Assembly: GCF_009909235.1 (NCBI RefSeq)
Contig: NZ_JAAAPO010000005.1
Coordinates: forward strand, 353,283-417,282
DNA from: Novosphingobium ovatum
GTDB taxonomy: Bacteria; Pseudomonadota; Alphaproteobacteria; Sphingomonadales; Sphingomonadaceae
Direction of reading: 5' to 3'
Length of the DNA stretch: 64,000 bases
The notes under the pieces were generated by a model. It ran no database searches and was not told the origin of the DNA. It saw only the letters and a list, made by a program, of their open reading frames with translations. How positions within the stretch are numbered: position 1 is the first letter of the stretch; every line of letters begins with the position of its first letter. A program made the position numbers and the translations under genes. Of this stretch, positions 1-7,790 are shown piece after piece.

Positions 1-86
1 GAGTAGACGTTGAAGCCTTCCGTCGTGAGCATCAGTTCGATGGCTCGTGCCGTGGTTGGCTCGTCCTCGATCAACAATACGCGCAT
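1..86 (-). CDS. ctrA: Cell-cycle response regulator CtrA, N-terminal fragment (runs off the left edge)
   Basis: Only the first 28 codons are present. They read MRVLLIEDEPTTARAIELML and continue TTEGFNVY, the conserved start of alphaproteobacterial CtrA, with the acidic pair E7/D8 of a receiver domain. CtrA is an OmpR-type DNA-binding response regulator that controls the cell cycle and, in several alphaproteobacteria, gene transfer agent expression. A purine-rich GGGG lies about nine bases upstream of the ATG. The identification rests on the N-terminus alone; the DNA-binding domain is outside the window. Confidence 0.85.
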   Translation of the reverse strand, partial: MRVLLIEDEPTTARAIELMLTTEGFNVY

Positions 87-297
87 GGGTAAAACCCCCT
101 TTGCCCCGGTGAACGCCGACACCACCTGTTCATAGGTATGTCGGCACTATTAACCATAGGAGCAATGAACGTAAAAGGTTAATTTTGCGTAAATTGGCCG
201 TTTTTCCCCGCTTTGCCCCAGCTCTACGGCGGCTTGCTTAGGCGTTTGCCACAGGTCGGACTGGCCTTGCGACTCGCGGCGGGGCGCGGGGTACGGC
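87..297. promoter_or_regulatory. ctrA upstream region with a CtrA-box-like site and a GANTC site
   Basis: This spacer lies between the ctrA start and the stop of the lipoprotein gene. Positions 179-193 read TTAA-N7-TAAA, one mismatch from the CtrA box TTAA-N7-TTAA; another TTAA is at 150-153. A GACTC at 271-275 fits the CcrM methylation motif GANTC. In Caulobacter ctrA is autoregulated and methylation-controlled, so these sites fit, but motifs this short can occur by chance. Confidence 0.4.
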
Positions 298-1776
298 TTA
301 ACGGCGCACCACGGCCATCGGGGCCAGCGGATGCAACGCCCAACCGTTGATGGCATAGCCCGGCGTGGCGTTGGGGGCCAGCGACCAGCGAATCGGTTGA
401 CCCAGGGGGATGTAGAGATTCGCCTCGGCAGCGGCACGTTCGGCCTGCGCCATGATGCTGGGGCCGGTGGCCGGATCAGCCTCCAGCGCCTTGGCCAACA
501 GCGCGTCGGCCTCGGCAGAACAGGGGCGGCGCACGCGGCAATGCAGCTGGTTCATGTACCACACCGGCGAACGATAGCGCGCCACCCGGTCAACCAGCCG
601 CAAGTCCGCCGTGGCATTGATCGCCACCCGTTGCAGCGTCACGCCAATCGCGGCCAGATCCACCGCCAACCGCTCGGCCAGCAGATCGGCCCCCGGCCCC
701 TGTGGCAAAGCAATACGCAGCACCGCTGGTTTGCCCGACACCTTGGCCCATGTCGCGATGCGCTGGGCGGCCATGGTGCGCCGTCCGGCCAGATCATAAT
801 CGGCCCAGCGTTCGCCCACCGCGCCCGGATCGCCATCCAGCCCCGGCGTGACGATCCGGCTGGTCACCACCCATCCCGGCATTCCCAGCCGCTGCGCCAA
901 AGCCTCGCGGTCGATGGCCATGGCCAGCGCCTCGCGGTTCTGGCGGATGGCCAACAAGCCCTGCTCATTCTCCACCGCCAGCCCGAACAGCCCCACCACC
1001 GGATCAATGCGCGGCGTGGCGCGGCCCGGCAGATTGGCGCCGATCACCCCGCGCCGCAGCCGGGGCAGATCGGCAAACGTCCCGCCCAGCAGCACCGCCG
1101 CCCGCCCCGCCGCATAATCGGCCAATGCGCGTTCGGCAGGCAGGCTGCGCAGGATCAGCGGGCGGACCAAATCACTCCACCCCTCGACACTGGGCAGACC
1201 GCGCCGTTCAGGAGCCACAGCAGTCAATCGCATGGCCTCGCCCTCCGCCTTGGCGGTCATGCTGCCGGTTTGACGGCCGCGCATCTGCAAGCCCAGCTCC
1301 GGCTGGGCCAGCAATTGCAACAGGTCAGGCATGGGATGCGACAGACGCAGTTCCAGCACGCGGCCAGCCATCGCCCGCACCTCTGCCACCGGGGCCAGAT
1401 CCAGCGCCAGCGGCGTCCCCGCCACCCCGCCGATCGCCCGCATCAGCGCGGCGCGCGCCGTCTCGCCGGTCATGCGGCCACCATCCGCCCATGCCCCGCC
1501 ACGAATGCGAAAGATATAGCTGAGCCCGTCGTCCGTGACGATCCAGCGGTCGGCGATACCGGGCACCACATTGCCATCGGCGTCCAGCGTCACCAGCCCT
1601 TCGCTGGTTGCACCGCGCATCAGGCGGGCGGCATCGGCGGGCTGCGCGCCGCCAGAGGCCAGATCACCTGGCGCTCCGATCACCACCACCGGCAAGGCCT
1701 GTTGATCGGCCCGGCCACAAGCGGTCAGCACCAGCCCGCCAGCCAGCGCCAGGCCCAAGCCGCGCCACCGCACCAT
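298..1776 (-). CDS. Extracellular solute-binding lipoprotein, SBP_bac_5 (peptide/nickel) family
   Basis: Predicted periplasmic lipoprotein of about 492 residues. The chosen start gives MVRWRGLGLALAGGLVLTAC, a classic lipobox with the acylated Cys at residue 20; a start 13 codons upstream at 1815 would only lengthen the basic n-region. The mature part has the SBP_bac_5 pattern: an early segment ATSEGLVTLDADGNVVPGIADRW, then DGLSYIFRIRGGAWADG, as in oligopeptide-binding proteins of ABC importers. No permease or ATPase gene adjoins it, so its transporter partner is unknown. It sits alone between ctrA and the PilZ gene. Family confident, substrate unknown. Confidence 0.8.
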   Translation of the reverse strand: MVRWRGLGLALAGGLVLTACGRADQQALPVVVIGAPGDLASGGAQPADAARLMRGATSEGLVTLDADGNVVPGIADRWIVTDDGLSYIFRIRGGAWADGGRMTGETARAALMRAIGGVAGTPLALDLAPVAEVRAMAGRVLELRLSHPMPDLLQLLAQPELGLQMRGRQTGSMTAKAEGEAMRLTAVAPERRGLPSVEGWSDLVRPLILRSLPAERALADYAAGRAAVLLGGTFADLPRLRRGVIGANLPGRATPRIDPVVGLFGLAVENEQGLLAIRQNREALAMAIDREALAQRLGMPGWVVTSRIVTPGLDGDPGAVGERWADYDLAGRRTMAAQRIATWAKVSGKPAVLRIALPQGPGADLLAERLAVDLAAIGVTLQRVAINATADLRLVDRVARYRSPVWYMNQLHCRVRRPCSAEADALLAKALEADPATGPSIMAQAERAAAEANLYIPLGQPIRWSLAPNATPGYAINGWALHPLAPMAVVRR

Positions 1777-1934
1777 CGGGCGATCACCGCATTTCCAGAA
1801 AGCCGTCACCTGCATCGCACCAAGGATTAGGGCGCGCGCGCTGCCACGGCAATCACCTGTGGGCGTAAAATTCCATCCGCCCGGGGATTGATGGCCCCCT
1901 GTGTGATCAGCCCCGCCCGATTACACCTTGCCCA

Positions 1935-2309
1935 TTACACCTTGCGCAAGGCGCCCCGGCCATTGCCCGACATCAGTTGGGCCACACTGGGCAAAGGGCG
2001 GAACTGGGGCGGCTCGACCGCGGGGCCAGTCCCCGCACGGGCAGTCTTGGGGTCGATCTCTTCATCAAAGGCCACGCCAAAGCGCGCGTCCTGCACCCAG
2101 GCGACAACGCCCGGCACCTGCCCCACATTGCGAATGTCCATGATGACCGGCGTGCCGCGCACCACCCGCGGGCCGCCCTCGGCCATCAGGCCACCGGGCG
2201 ACAGGTTGCGGATCTTGACGCGGAACTCCTTGTCCATGCCAGCTACCCGCAGGCCAGCCATCACGAACAGGCTGTCGCGGGCAATGTGGCGCTGCTCTAA
2301 CTCGGTCAT
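1935..2309 (-). CDS. PilZ domain protein (putative c-di-GMP effector)
   Basis: Small protein of about 124 residues whose middle carries a PilZ-like signature: an N-terminal arginine in HIARDSLFV, followed by VKIRNLSPGGLMAEG (the NxSxxG motif) and a beta-rich stretch. PilZ domains bind cyclic-di-GMP through an RxxxR and a D/NxSxxG motif; here the first motif is not clearly complete, so nucleotide binding is not assured. The start is ambiguous: a TTG at 2321 directly abuts GGAG, whereas the ATG at 2309 is 12 bases from it; I chose the ATG. The C-terminal 40 residues are proline-rich and look disordered. Confidence 0.75.
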   Translation of the reverse strand: MTELEQRHIARDSLFVMAGLRVAGMDKEFRVKIRNLSPGGLMAEGGPRVVRGTPVIMDIRNVGQVPGVVAWVQDARFGVAFDEEIDPKTARAGTGPAVEPPQFRPLPSVAQLMSGNGRGALRKV

Positions 2310-2572
2310 GGCGGTGCTCAACTCCGAAGTGGCGGGCCGGGCTGCGCACAGCGTCGGCGGGCCAGTGTCTGGATCAACACCGAAAAGTTAAAAGCGCACG
2401 GTTAAGGAAAGCTGAAATTTCGCCGCGTTTTACCGGAGCAATACGCACAGATACGGTGCAAAAACGGGACAATTTCGCCCCACGAGCGCATGGTAAACCC
2501 GCTTGACACCAATGCCCGATGGCGGCGGGCGATTCGCCTCGCCCCCAGCCCGCCGGGCCTTGGGCACGCGAC

Positions 2573-3031
2573 TCAATCCTCGCGGCTGATCTTTTCGCGG
2601 CGCTCGTGGGCTTCCTGCGCCTCGACCGTCATGGTGGCGATGGGGCGGGCAATCAGGCGGCCCAGGCCGATCGGCTCACCGGTCACCTCGCAAAAGCCGT
2701 ATTCGCCTTCCTCGATTCGACGCAGCGCCGAATCGATCTTGGAGATCAGCTTGCGCTGGCGATCGCGGGTACGCAGTTCGATGCCCCAATCGGTCTCGCT
2801 GCTGGCGCGGTCATTCAGGTCCGGCTCGCGCAGGGGGCCTTCCTGCAACTGGCTCAGCGTGTCCGCCGAGGCCGAGAGGATCAGCTTTTTCCACTGTTGC
2901 AGCAGGCGGCGGAAGTAATCCTGCTGCGCCTCGGACATATATTCTTCGCTGTCGGACGGGACATAATCACCGGCCAGAGAACGCCGCGCCTTGACCAGGA
3001 CGTCGATTTCGTCAGCCAGACCACTTGCCAT
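2573..3031 (-). CDS. dksA: RNA polymerase-binding transcription factor DksA
   Basis: 152-residue DksA/TraR protein. DksA enters the RNA polymerase secondary channel with ppGpp to retune rRNA and amino-acid promoters. The N-terminal half forms the predicted coiled coil, and the C-terminal zinc-finger region reads YGFCEVTGEPIGLGRLIARP: only one cysteine remains of the usual four, as seen in other alphaproteobacterial DksA proteins, so zinc binding is unlikely. The start at 3031 is preceded by GGAGGG at about six bases; longer reading upstream to 3142 lacks such a site. Monocistronic, with 250 bases of non-coding DNA on either side. Confidence 0.9.
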   Translation of the reverse strand: MASGLADEIDVLVKARRSLAGDYVPSDSEEYMSEAQQDYFRRLLQQWKKLILSASADTLSQLQEGPLREPDLNDRASSETDWGIELRTRDRQRKLISKIDSALRRIEEGEYGFCEVTGEPIGLGRLIARPIATMTVEAQEAHERREKISRED

Positions 3032-3316
3032 CAAATCCCTCCGCGCCTTTCGGCCTAACAAAGGCAATACACCTTCGCCGGCAAAATCCGGCGCTGGGCC
3101 TTTGTCGAACGAGCCGCGCTTTAGCTGTCCGCGCCCCGCCACACAAGCGCCAAGCCGGTAAGGCCGCGTTTTTCAACAAGAGCTTTGTCGCAGAACCGTC
3201 ACGCATCCACTCCGGCAAAGCCTTGCCAGTATGGTTGACGAATAATTAACCAGCCTGAGCCAGCCTCTGGACTCGAGAACGGCCCGATGTGCCGTGATTC
3301 GAGGGGTGCAAGTATT

Positions 3317-3661
3317 ATGGAAGCGAGCTGGAACAAGAGCGCTGACTTGCCGAGCGGCCACATGGCCATCGTCACCGACGCCAATGATGAACATCTGGTG
3401 GCCGATTGCCTGAACGCGGCAGCCCAAGGCGACATCAGCGCCTATTTCGATCTGGGCGTGATGTATTCCACCGGCAGCCACGGCGTCGAATGCGACCTGA
3501 TCGAGGCGCACAAATGGTTCAATCTGGCCGCCGTGCTGGGCCATGAGGAAGCCGCCGTCTGCCGCCACGAGATCAGCGACGAAATGACCGCCCGCGAAAT
3601 CGCCGAGGCCCAGCGCCGCGCCCGCGAGTGGTTGAACGTCACCCGGCGCCACGCAGCGTAA
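3317..3661 (+). CDS. Sel1-repeat-like small protein
   Basis: 114-residue protein with one recognisable Sel1/TPR-like unit: GDISAYFDLGVMYSTGSHGVECDLIEAHKWFNLAAVLGHEEA, i.e. the AxxxLGxxY...D..EAxKWFxxAAxxGxxxA pattern at residues about 40-80. The rest is helical and rich in Arg/Glu. Such repeats mediate protein contacts; no function is known here. A start at 3317 is preceded by GAGGGG ten bases upstream. It converges on the FemAB/GNAT-like gene, with only 12 bases between the stop codons. No signal peptide. Confidence 0.75.
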   Translation: MEASWNKSADLPSGHMAIVTDANDEHLVADCLNAAAQGDISAYFDLGVMYSTGSHGVECDLIEAHKWFNLAAVLGHEEAAVCRHEISDEMTAREIAEAQRRAREWLNVTRRHAA

Positions 3662-3673
3662 AGCCGCGCTGAT

Positions 3674-4831
3674 TCAGCCTTCCTTGCGGAACGGGGTGCG
3701 GGTGTTGAGCACCAGCTGATCGCTGGCCACGCCCTGACGCTCTTGTTCCAGAAAATCGGCCACTGCCGCGCGAAAGCCGGGATGGACGATGTAATGCGCC
3801 GATGTGGTGCGCACCGGCTCGTATCCGCGGGCCAGCTTGTGCCCCCCTTGCGCGCCCGCCTCCACCCGCGCCAAACCGCGCGCGATGGCGGCATCGATCG
3901 CCTGATAATAGCATAGTTCGAAATGCAAAAAGGGCCGGTCAACCACCGCCCCCCAATAGCGCCCATATAACGCGTCGCGCCCGATAAAGTTCAGCGCGCC
4001 CGCCACCGGCATATCCCCGTCATAGGCCAGCACCAGCAGGATCTGGTCGGCCATCGTTTGCCCCAACAGATCAAACGCCGCGCGCGTCAGATAGGGGCGC
4101 CCCCATTTACGACTGCCGGTGTCCTGATAAAACGCCCAGAACGCGTCCCAATGTTCAGGCCGGATCGCATCGCCCGACAATTGGCGGATCGTCACCCCTG
4201 CCTGCGCGGCGGCCCGTTCCTTGCGCAGATTCTTGCGCTTGGCCGATGACAGCGCGCCCAGAAAATCGTCGAAACAGCCATAGCCCCGGTTTTCCCAATG
4301 GAACTGGATGTCATGGCGAATCAGCCAGCCCGCCTGCTCAAACAGCGCCACCTGATCGGGCGCGATGAAGGTGGCATGAGCGGACGACAATTCAGCATCG
4401 CGGCACAGCGTTTCGGCCGCCCGCAACAGCGGCAGCGCCACCGCCCGATCACGCGTCAGGATGCGCGGGCCGGTGGCGGGGGTAAAGGGCACCGCGATCT
4501 GCAATTTGGGGTAATAATCACCCCCTGCCCGCGCCCACGCATCGGCCCAGGCATGGTCGAACACATATTCGCCCTGACTATGCGATTTGATATAGGCGGG
4601 AAGCGCCCCAAGGGCCACGTTATTGTCGTCATTGACAACAATCGGCGCGGCGCGCCAGCCGGTATGGGATTGCTCCGCGTCCAGCCGGTCGACACTGCCC
4701 GACCGTTCCATCGCCGCCAGAAAGGCATGGGTGACAAAGGGGTTGCCGCCATCGCTCAACCCATCCCATTCCGCCGCCGACAGATCGGCAACACTGGGCA
4801 GGATTTGCGCGGTATATGAAGGGTTTGGCAT
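3674..4831 (-). CDS. GNAT/FemAB-like acyltransferase (DUF482, 'peptidogalycan biosynthesis' family)
   Basis: 385-residue protein of the DUF482 family, which resembles the double-GNAT fold of FemAB peptidyl transferases. Recognisable blocks are NPFVTHAFLAAMERSGSV near residue 30, the region ending HDIQFHWENRGYGCFDDFL near 185 and VAGALNFIGRDALYGRYWGA near 285. No substrate is established for the family. It is the last gene of a tight minus-strand operon: its start lies seven bases after the stop of the glycerophosphodiesterase. Soluble, no signal peptide. Confidence 0.8.
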   Translation of the reverse strand: MPNPSYTAQILPSVADLSAAEWDGLSDGGNPFVTHAFLAAMERSGSVDRLDAEQSHTGWRAAPIVVNDDNNVALGALPAYIKSHSQGEYVFDHAWADAWARAGGDYYPKLQIAVPFTPATGPRILTRDRAVALPLLRAAETLCRDAELSSAHATFIAPDQVALFEQAGWLIRHDIQFHWENRGYGCFDDFLGALSSAKRKNLRKERAAAQAGVTIRQLSGDAIRPEHWDAFWAFYQDTGSRKWGRPYLTRAAFDLLGQTMADQILLVLAYDGDMPVAGALNFIGRDALYGRYWGAVVDRPFLHFELCYYQAIDAAIARGLARVEAGAQGGHKLARGYEPVRTTSAHYIVHPGFRAAVADFLEQERQGVASDQLVLNTRTPFRKEG

Positions 4832-4838
4832 CAGGGGG

Positions 4839-5582
4839 TCAGCCCATCCCCTGCGCCTCGGCGATCACCGCATCGGCGTAATGCAGGGCAAAGGCGCGGG
4901 TTTCGGCATCACACACCGTCCATGCCGCCACCGGCATCCCCCGCCGCCGCCGCCGCGCCACCCAGCCATTGGGCAGCGCGCGCCAGTCCACCGCCAGAAA
5001 ATCGGGCCGGGAACGCCCCACAGCCCGCCCCCGCCGCCAGCGCCGAATCAGCGGAAATCCGCCAAAATCGTTCCGTTCCAGCACCAAACCGCGCACCACT
5101 TCGGGCTGATTCTTGCCGAACCATTTCAGCACGCGCGAATCGAAACTGATCACGGCAAAATCGCCATCATACAGCTCCAGCGCCTGCGCCACGGCGGTGC
5201 AGATCGGCTGGTAACGTCCTCTTTTATCGGTCTTAATCTCGATCAACAGCGGCACCTGCGCGTCGATCTGATGCAGCACCACCGACAAAGGCTGGATCGT
5301 GTCACGCGTCCCATTGATCGGGATGCGCGACAGAACGGCCGCCGGATAGCCCGCCAGCCGCCCTGACACATGCGTCAGGCGATCCAGCGTTTCGTCATGG
5401 AAAACAACGGCCTGACCATCGGATGACAGGCGCACATCGCATTCAATGCCAAAGCCCGAGGCGATCGCCGCGGCAAAGGCCGAGGCGCCATTTTCCATCC
5501 AGCGACCGCCATTGCGGGAATCGTGCAAACCACGATGCGCGATCGTCAAACCCCGCAACCATTCCGCCCGATTCCCGCCCAT
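4839..5582 (-). CDS. Glycerophosphodiester phosphodiesterase family protein
   Basis: 247-residue GDPD domain protein, expected to hydrolyse glycerophosphodiesters to glycerol-3-phosphate and an alcohol. The metal-site residues are visible: IAHRG near residue 11, a WMEN glutamate, IECDVRLSSDG, and VFHDETLDRLT; the TIM-barrel glutamate/lysine pair is LLIEIKTDK. No signal peptide, so probably cytoplasmic. The ATG at 5582 starts four bases after the ridA stop, so the two are translationally coupled. A longer reading to 5687 would overlap ridA by about 100 bases and has no homologous character. Confidence 0.85.
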   Translation of the reverse strand: MGGNRAEWLRGLTIAHRGLHDSRNGGRWMENGASAFAAAIASGFGIECDVRLSSDGQAVVFHDETLDRLTHVSGRLAGYPAAVLSRIPINGTRDTIQPLSVVLHQIDAQVPLLIEIKTDKRGRYQPICTAVAQALELYDGDFAVISFDSRVLKWFGKNQPEVVRGLVLERNDFGGFPLIRRWRRGRAVGRSRPDFLAVDWRALPNGWVARRRRRGMPVAAWTVCDAETRAFALHYADAVIAEAQGMG

Positions 5583-5586
5583 GTGA

Positions 5587-6054
5587 TCAGCTCCGCACAG
5601 CCACGATCGCGTCCACCTCAACCGCCGCGCCCAGCGGCAGGACCGGCACGCCCACCGCGCTACGCGCATGCTTGCCCGCCTCGCCAAAGACGGCGGCCAT
5701 CAGTTCGCTGGCGCCATTGGCAACGCCCGGCTGGCCAGTGAAATCGCCCGTCGAATTAACAAAAGCGCCCAGCTTTACAATGCGTTCCACCTTGTCCAGA
5801 CTGCCCAGCGCGGCCTTGAGCTGCGCCAGGATCATCAGCCCACAGGCCTGCGCGGCAGCCTTGCCCTGTTCAGGGCTGACGTCTTCGCCCAAGCGGCCCG
5901 TCACCAGCGCGCCATCGATAAACGGCAACTGGCCCGACACATGCGCCAGACCGCCAGCCACCACCACCGGCACATAGGCAGCCACAGGCGCGGCGGCGGC
6001 AGGCAACGACAGCCCCAGTTCGGCCAGCTTGGCGTCGATTTCGGCATCAGTCAT
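5587..6054 (-). CDS. RidA/YjgF-family protein
   Basis: 155-residue member of the YjgF/YER057c/UK114 family. Canonical RidA deaminates reactive enamine/imine intermediates from PLP enzymes. The conserved parts are visible: LAHVSGQLPF, a central alanine-rich helix, LGAFVNSTGDFTGQP, and HARSAVGVPVLPLGAAVEVDAI, which holds the arginine and the glutamate of the active pocket. It is about 25 residues longer than E. coli RidA, which fits the long alphaproteobacterial subgroup, so the substrate may differ. The ATG is one base after the HAD stop, with GGAG nine bases upstream. Confidence 0.85.
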   Translation of the reverse strand: MTDAEIDAKLAELGLSLPAAAAPVAAYVPVVVAGGLAHVSGQLPFIDGALVTGRLGEDVSPEQGKAAAQACGLMILAQLKAALGSLDKVERIVKLGAFVNSTGDFTGQPGVANGASELMAAVFGEAGKHARSAVGVPVLPLGAAVEVDAIVAVRS

Positions 6055-6055
6055 T

Positions 6056-6679
6056 TCAATCATCTCCATGAAGTTGGGCCATCAGCCACGGCAGCGCGCC
6101 GTGCCAGTCATCAATCCGCGCATGGGCGTGACCGGCCTGATGGGCACAAGGGATATGGGGCGCCAACAAAGGCTCTCCGCACAGATGCAGCCGCGTGACA
6201 TGCGGCGTAATGTCCGCCGCCGACCCGTGATGCACCGCGATATCGTCGATGAACACGGCGCGGCTGGGGTTGTATTCGCGCAGAATTGCCTGAATCGCCG
6301 GCCCCTTTGGCCCCTGATTGGTGAACACCCGCAAAGGCATGCCCAGATCGGCCAGCTGTTGCGTGCGCGCCTCTTGGCGGTGATGTTCCAGATTGGTCAG
6401 CACCACCACATCGGCCACCGCCTGTACCGCCTCCAGCGCGGCAAAAGCGCCCGCAATCGGGGTCTGGCGCGGCATTTCGGTATCGAAAAAGCGGCCCAGC
6501 AAGTCCCACATCTCGGCCTGTTCGATCAGGCTGCCGTCGGCGCGGCGCATCGATTTGGCAAAATCATTGCCGTTCATCGTGAAATCAATGGCATGCACAT
6601 CGGCCAGCCAGTCGCGAAACGGCACGACCATGTGCAACAGCACCTCGTCGCAATCGGTGATTACCAGTGGCCTGCTCAT
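6056..6679 (-). CDS. HAD-superfamily hydrolase
   Basis: 207-residue phosphatase-like protein. The four HAD motifs are present: motif I DCDEVLLH (nucleophile D9, acid D11), motif II VVLTN, a lysine in GPKGPAI, and motif IV AVFIDD. The region between motifs I and II forms a helical cap. Substrate is not predictable. The ATG at 6679 overlaps the stop of the DUF3572 gene (ATGA), and the next gene starts one base after its stop, so it is embedded in the operon. Confidence 0.85.
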   Translation of the reverse strand: MSRPLVITDCDEVLLHMVVPFRDWLADVHAIDFTMNGNDFAKSMRRADGSLIEQAEMWDLLGRFFDTEMPRQTPIAGAFAALEAVQAVADVVVLTNLEHHRQEARTQQLADLGMPLRVFTNQGPKGPAIQAILREYNPSRAVFIDDIAVHHGSAADITPHVTRLHLCGEPLLAPHIPCAHQAGHAHARIDDWHGALPWLMAQLHGDD

Positions 6680-6960
6680 GCGCCCCAATCCGTATCCTGA
6701 TCCATCGCGTTCAATGCAGCATGCGCGCGGGCGATGTCGGAGGCGGTGACCTCCAGCGCCTCGGCACAGGCCAAAAGGTCGGGTTCGTGCGCCATCAGAA
6801 AGTCCAGCACCGCCACCAGCACATCGCGTTCGCCAAGCCGTTCGCGCAGCTCATCGGGCGTGATTCCGGTCAGCGCCAGCAGGCGCTGGGCATGGTCCTC
6901 GTCTGACAATACCCAGCCCAGCGCGGCCAGCGCCAGCGCTTCTGGATCATCGGGCGTCAA
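6676..6960 (-). CDS. DUF3572 family protein
   Basis: 94-residue helical protein matching the DUF3572 pattern: DPEALALAALGWVLSD at the N-terminus, then RLLALTGITPDELRERLG and a C-terminal helix. The function is unknown. In many alphaproteobacteria this gene lies divergent to divK, as here (91 bases between the two starts). The best start is a TTG at 6960; no in-frame ATG gives a full domain, so the exact N-terminus is uncertain. First gene of the operon running to 3674. Confidence 0.75.
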   Translation of the reverse strand: MTPDDPEALALAALGWVLSDEDHAQRLLALTGITPDELRERLGERDVLVAVLDFLMAHEPDLLACAEALEVTASDIARAHAALNAMDQDTDWGA

Positions 6961-7050
6961 AGATGGTTCACGAAGAATTGTCAGTCCCCCTCGGACAGCC
7001 TACTAGAGGGTATGGCCGGGCAGTCCGGTACATGACCCACAGGACAGCGC

Positions 7051-7428
7051 ATGGCAAAGCGGATTTTGGTTGTCGAGGACAATGATCTCAATCGCAAGCT
7101 GTTCTGCGATGTGCTCAAGTCACAGGGCTATGCCGTGGAGCCGGTGGCCGATGGCCGCGAAGCTTTGGACAAGGCGCGCGAATTTGTCCCCAATCTGATC
7201 ATCATGGACATTCAACTGCCCAACATCTCGGGGCTGGAGCTGATCGAGGCGGCCAAGGGGGATGCGGTGCTGCGCCTGATCCCGGTGCTGGCGGTCACCG
7301 CCTATGCCGGCAAGGGCGACGAGGAACGCATCCGCGAGGCCGGCGCCGAGGGCTATCTGGCCAAACCCGTGTCGATCGGCCCCTTCATGGCGGCCGTGCG
7401 CGGCCTGCTGGGCAGCGTGCCCGCCTGA
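7051..7428 (+). CDS. divK: Single-domain response regulator DivK
   Basis: 125-residue stand-alone receiver. The phosphorylation pocket is complete: E9/D10, phospho-acceptor D53 in IIMDIQLP, T83 and K105 in LAKP. The block AYAGKGDEERIREAG is the DivK hallmark. In Caulobacter, DivK phosphorylation by DivJ and dephosphorylation by PleC control the CckA-CtrA pathway. No output domain follows; the next gene is an acyl carrier protein 113 bases downstream. With ctrA at the left edge and mipZ at 61 kb, three cell-cycle regulators occur in this window. Confidence 0.9.
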   Translation: MAKRILVVEDNDLNRKLFCDVLKSQGYAVEPVADGREALDKAREFVPNLIIMDIQLPNISGLELIEAAKGDAVLRLIPVLAVTAYAGKGDEERIREAGAEGYLAKPVSIGPFMAAVRGLLGSVPA

Positions 7429-7541
7429 CGCACGGACGGTTTCGCACATCGCCACGCTTGACTTTTGCCGCCTGCCGCCGCTTTTGCGCCGCAATTGTCG
7501 GCCACAGGGCTGCCAACCCCACACACCCAAGAGGACTTTGC

Positions 7542-7781
7542 ATGGACCGCGCCGCCACCGCCGAAAAGATCGCCGCGCTGATCGAGCCGTTCAACAAGAA
7601 GGGCGTTGCCATCACCGATGCCGCAACCTTTGCCGGGGATCTGGAATTCGACAGCCTGACGGTCATGGATTTCGTCGCCGCGATCGAGGATGAATTCGAC
7701 ATCATCATCAGCATGAACGCCCAGGCCGAAATCGAAACCTATGGCCAGTTGGTCGACGCGGTGATGAAGCTGAAGGGCTGA
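7542..7781 (+). CDS. acpR: Acyl carrier protein of sphingolipid synthesis (AcpR-type)
   Basis: 79-residue acyl carrier protein. The phosphopantetheine site is S38 in LEFDSLTVMDFV. It lies nine bases upstream of serine palmitoyltransferase and shares its operon, the arrangement known from sphingolipid-producing alphaproteobacteria, in which a dedicated ACP delivers the fatty acyl chain to Spt. GAGGA precedes the ATG by about six bases. It is unlike the housekeeping AcpP around the serine (FDSL rather than ADSL). The role is inferred from context plus family. Confidence 0.85.
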   Translation: MDRAATAEKIAALIEPFNKKGVAITDAATFAGDLEFDSLTVMDFVAAIEDEFDIIISMNAQAEIETYGQLVDAVMKLKG

Positions 7782-7790
7782 GAGGCGGAC

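Noticed and set aside
2386..2404. CtrA box between PilZ gene and dksA (two TTAA words)
   Set aside because: The two TTAA words are ten bases apart rather than seven.
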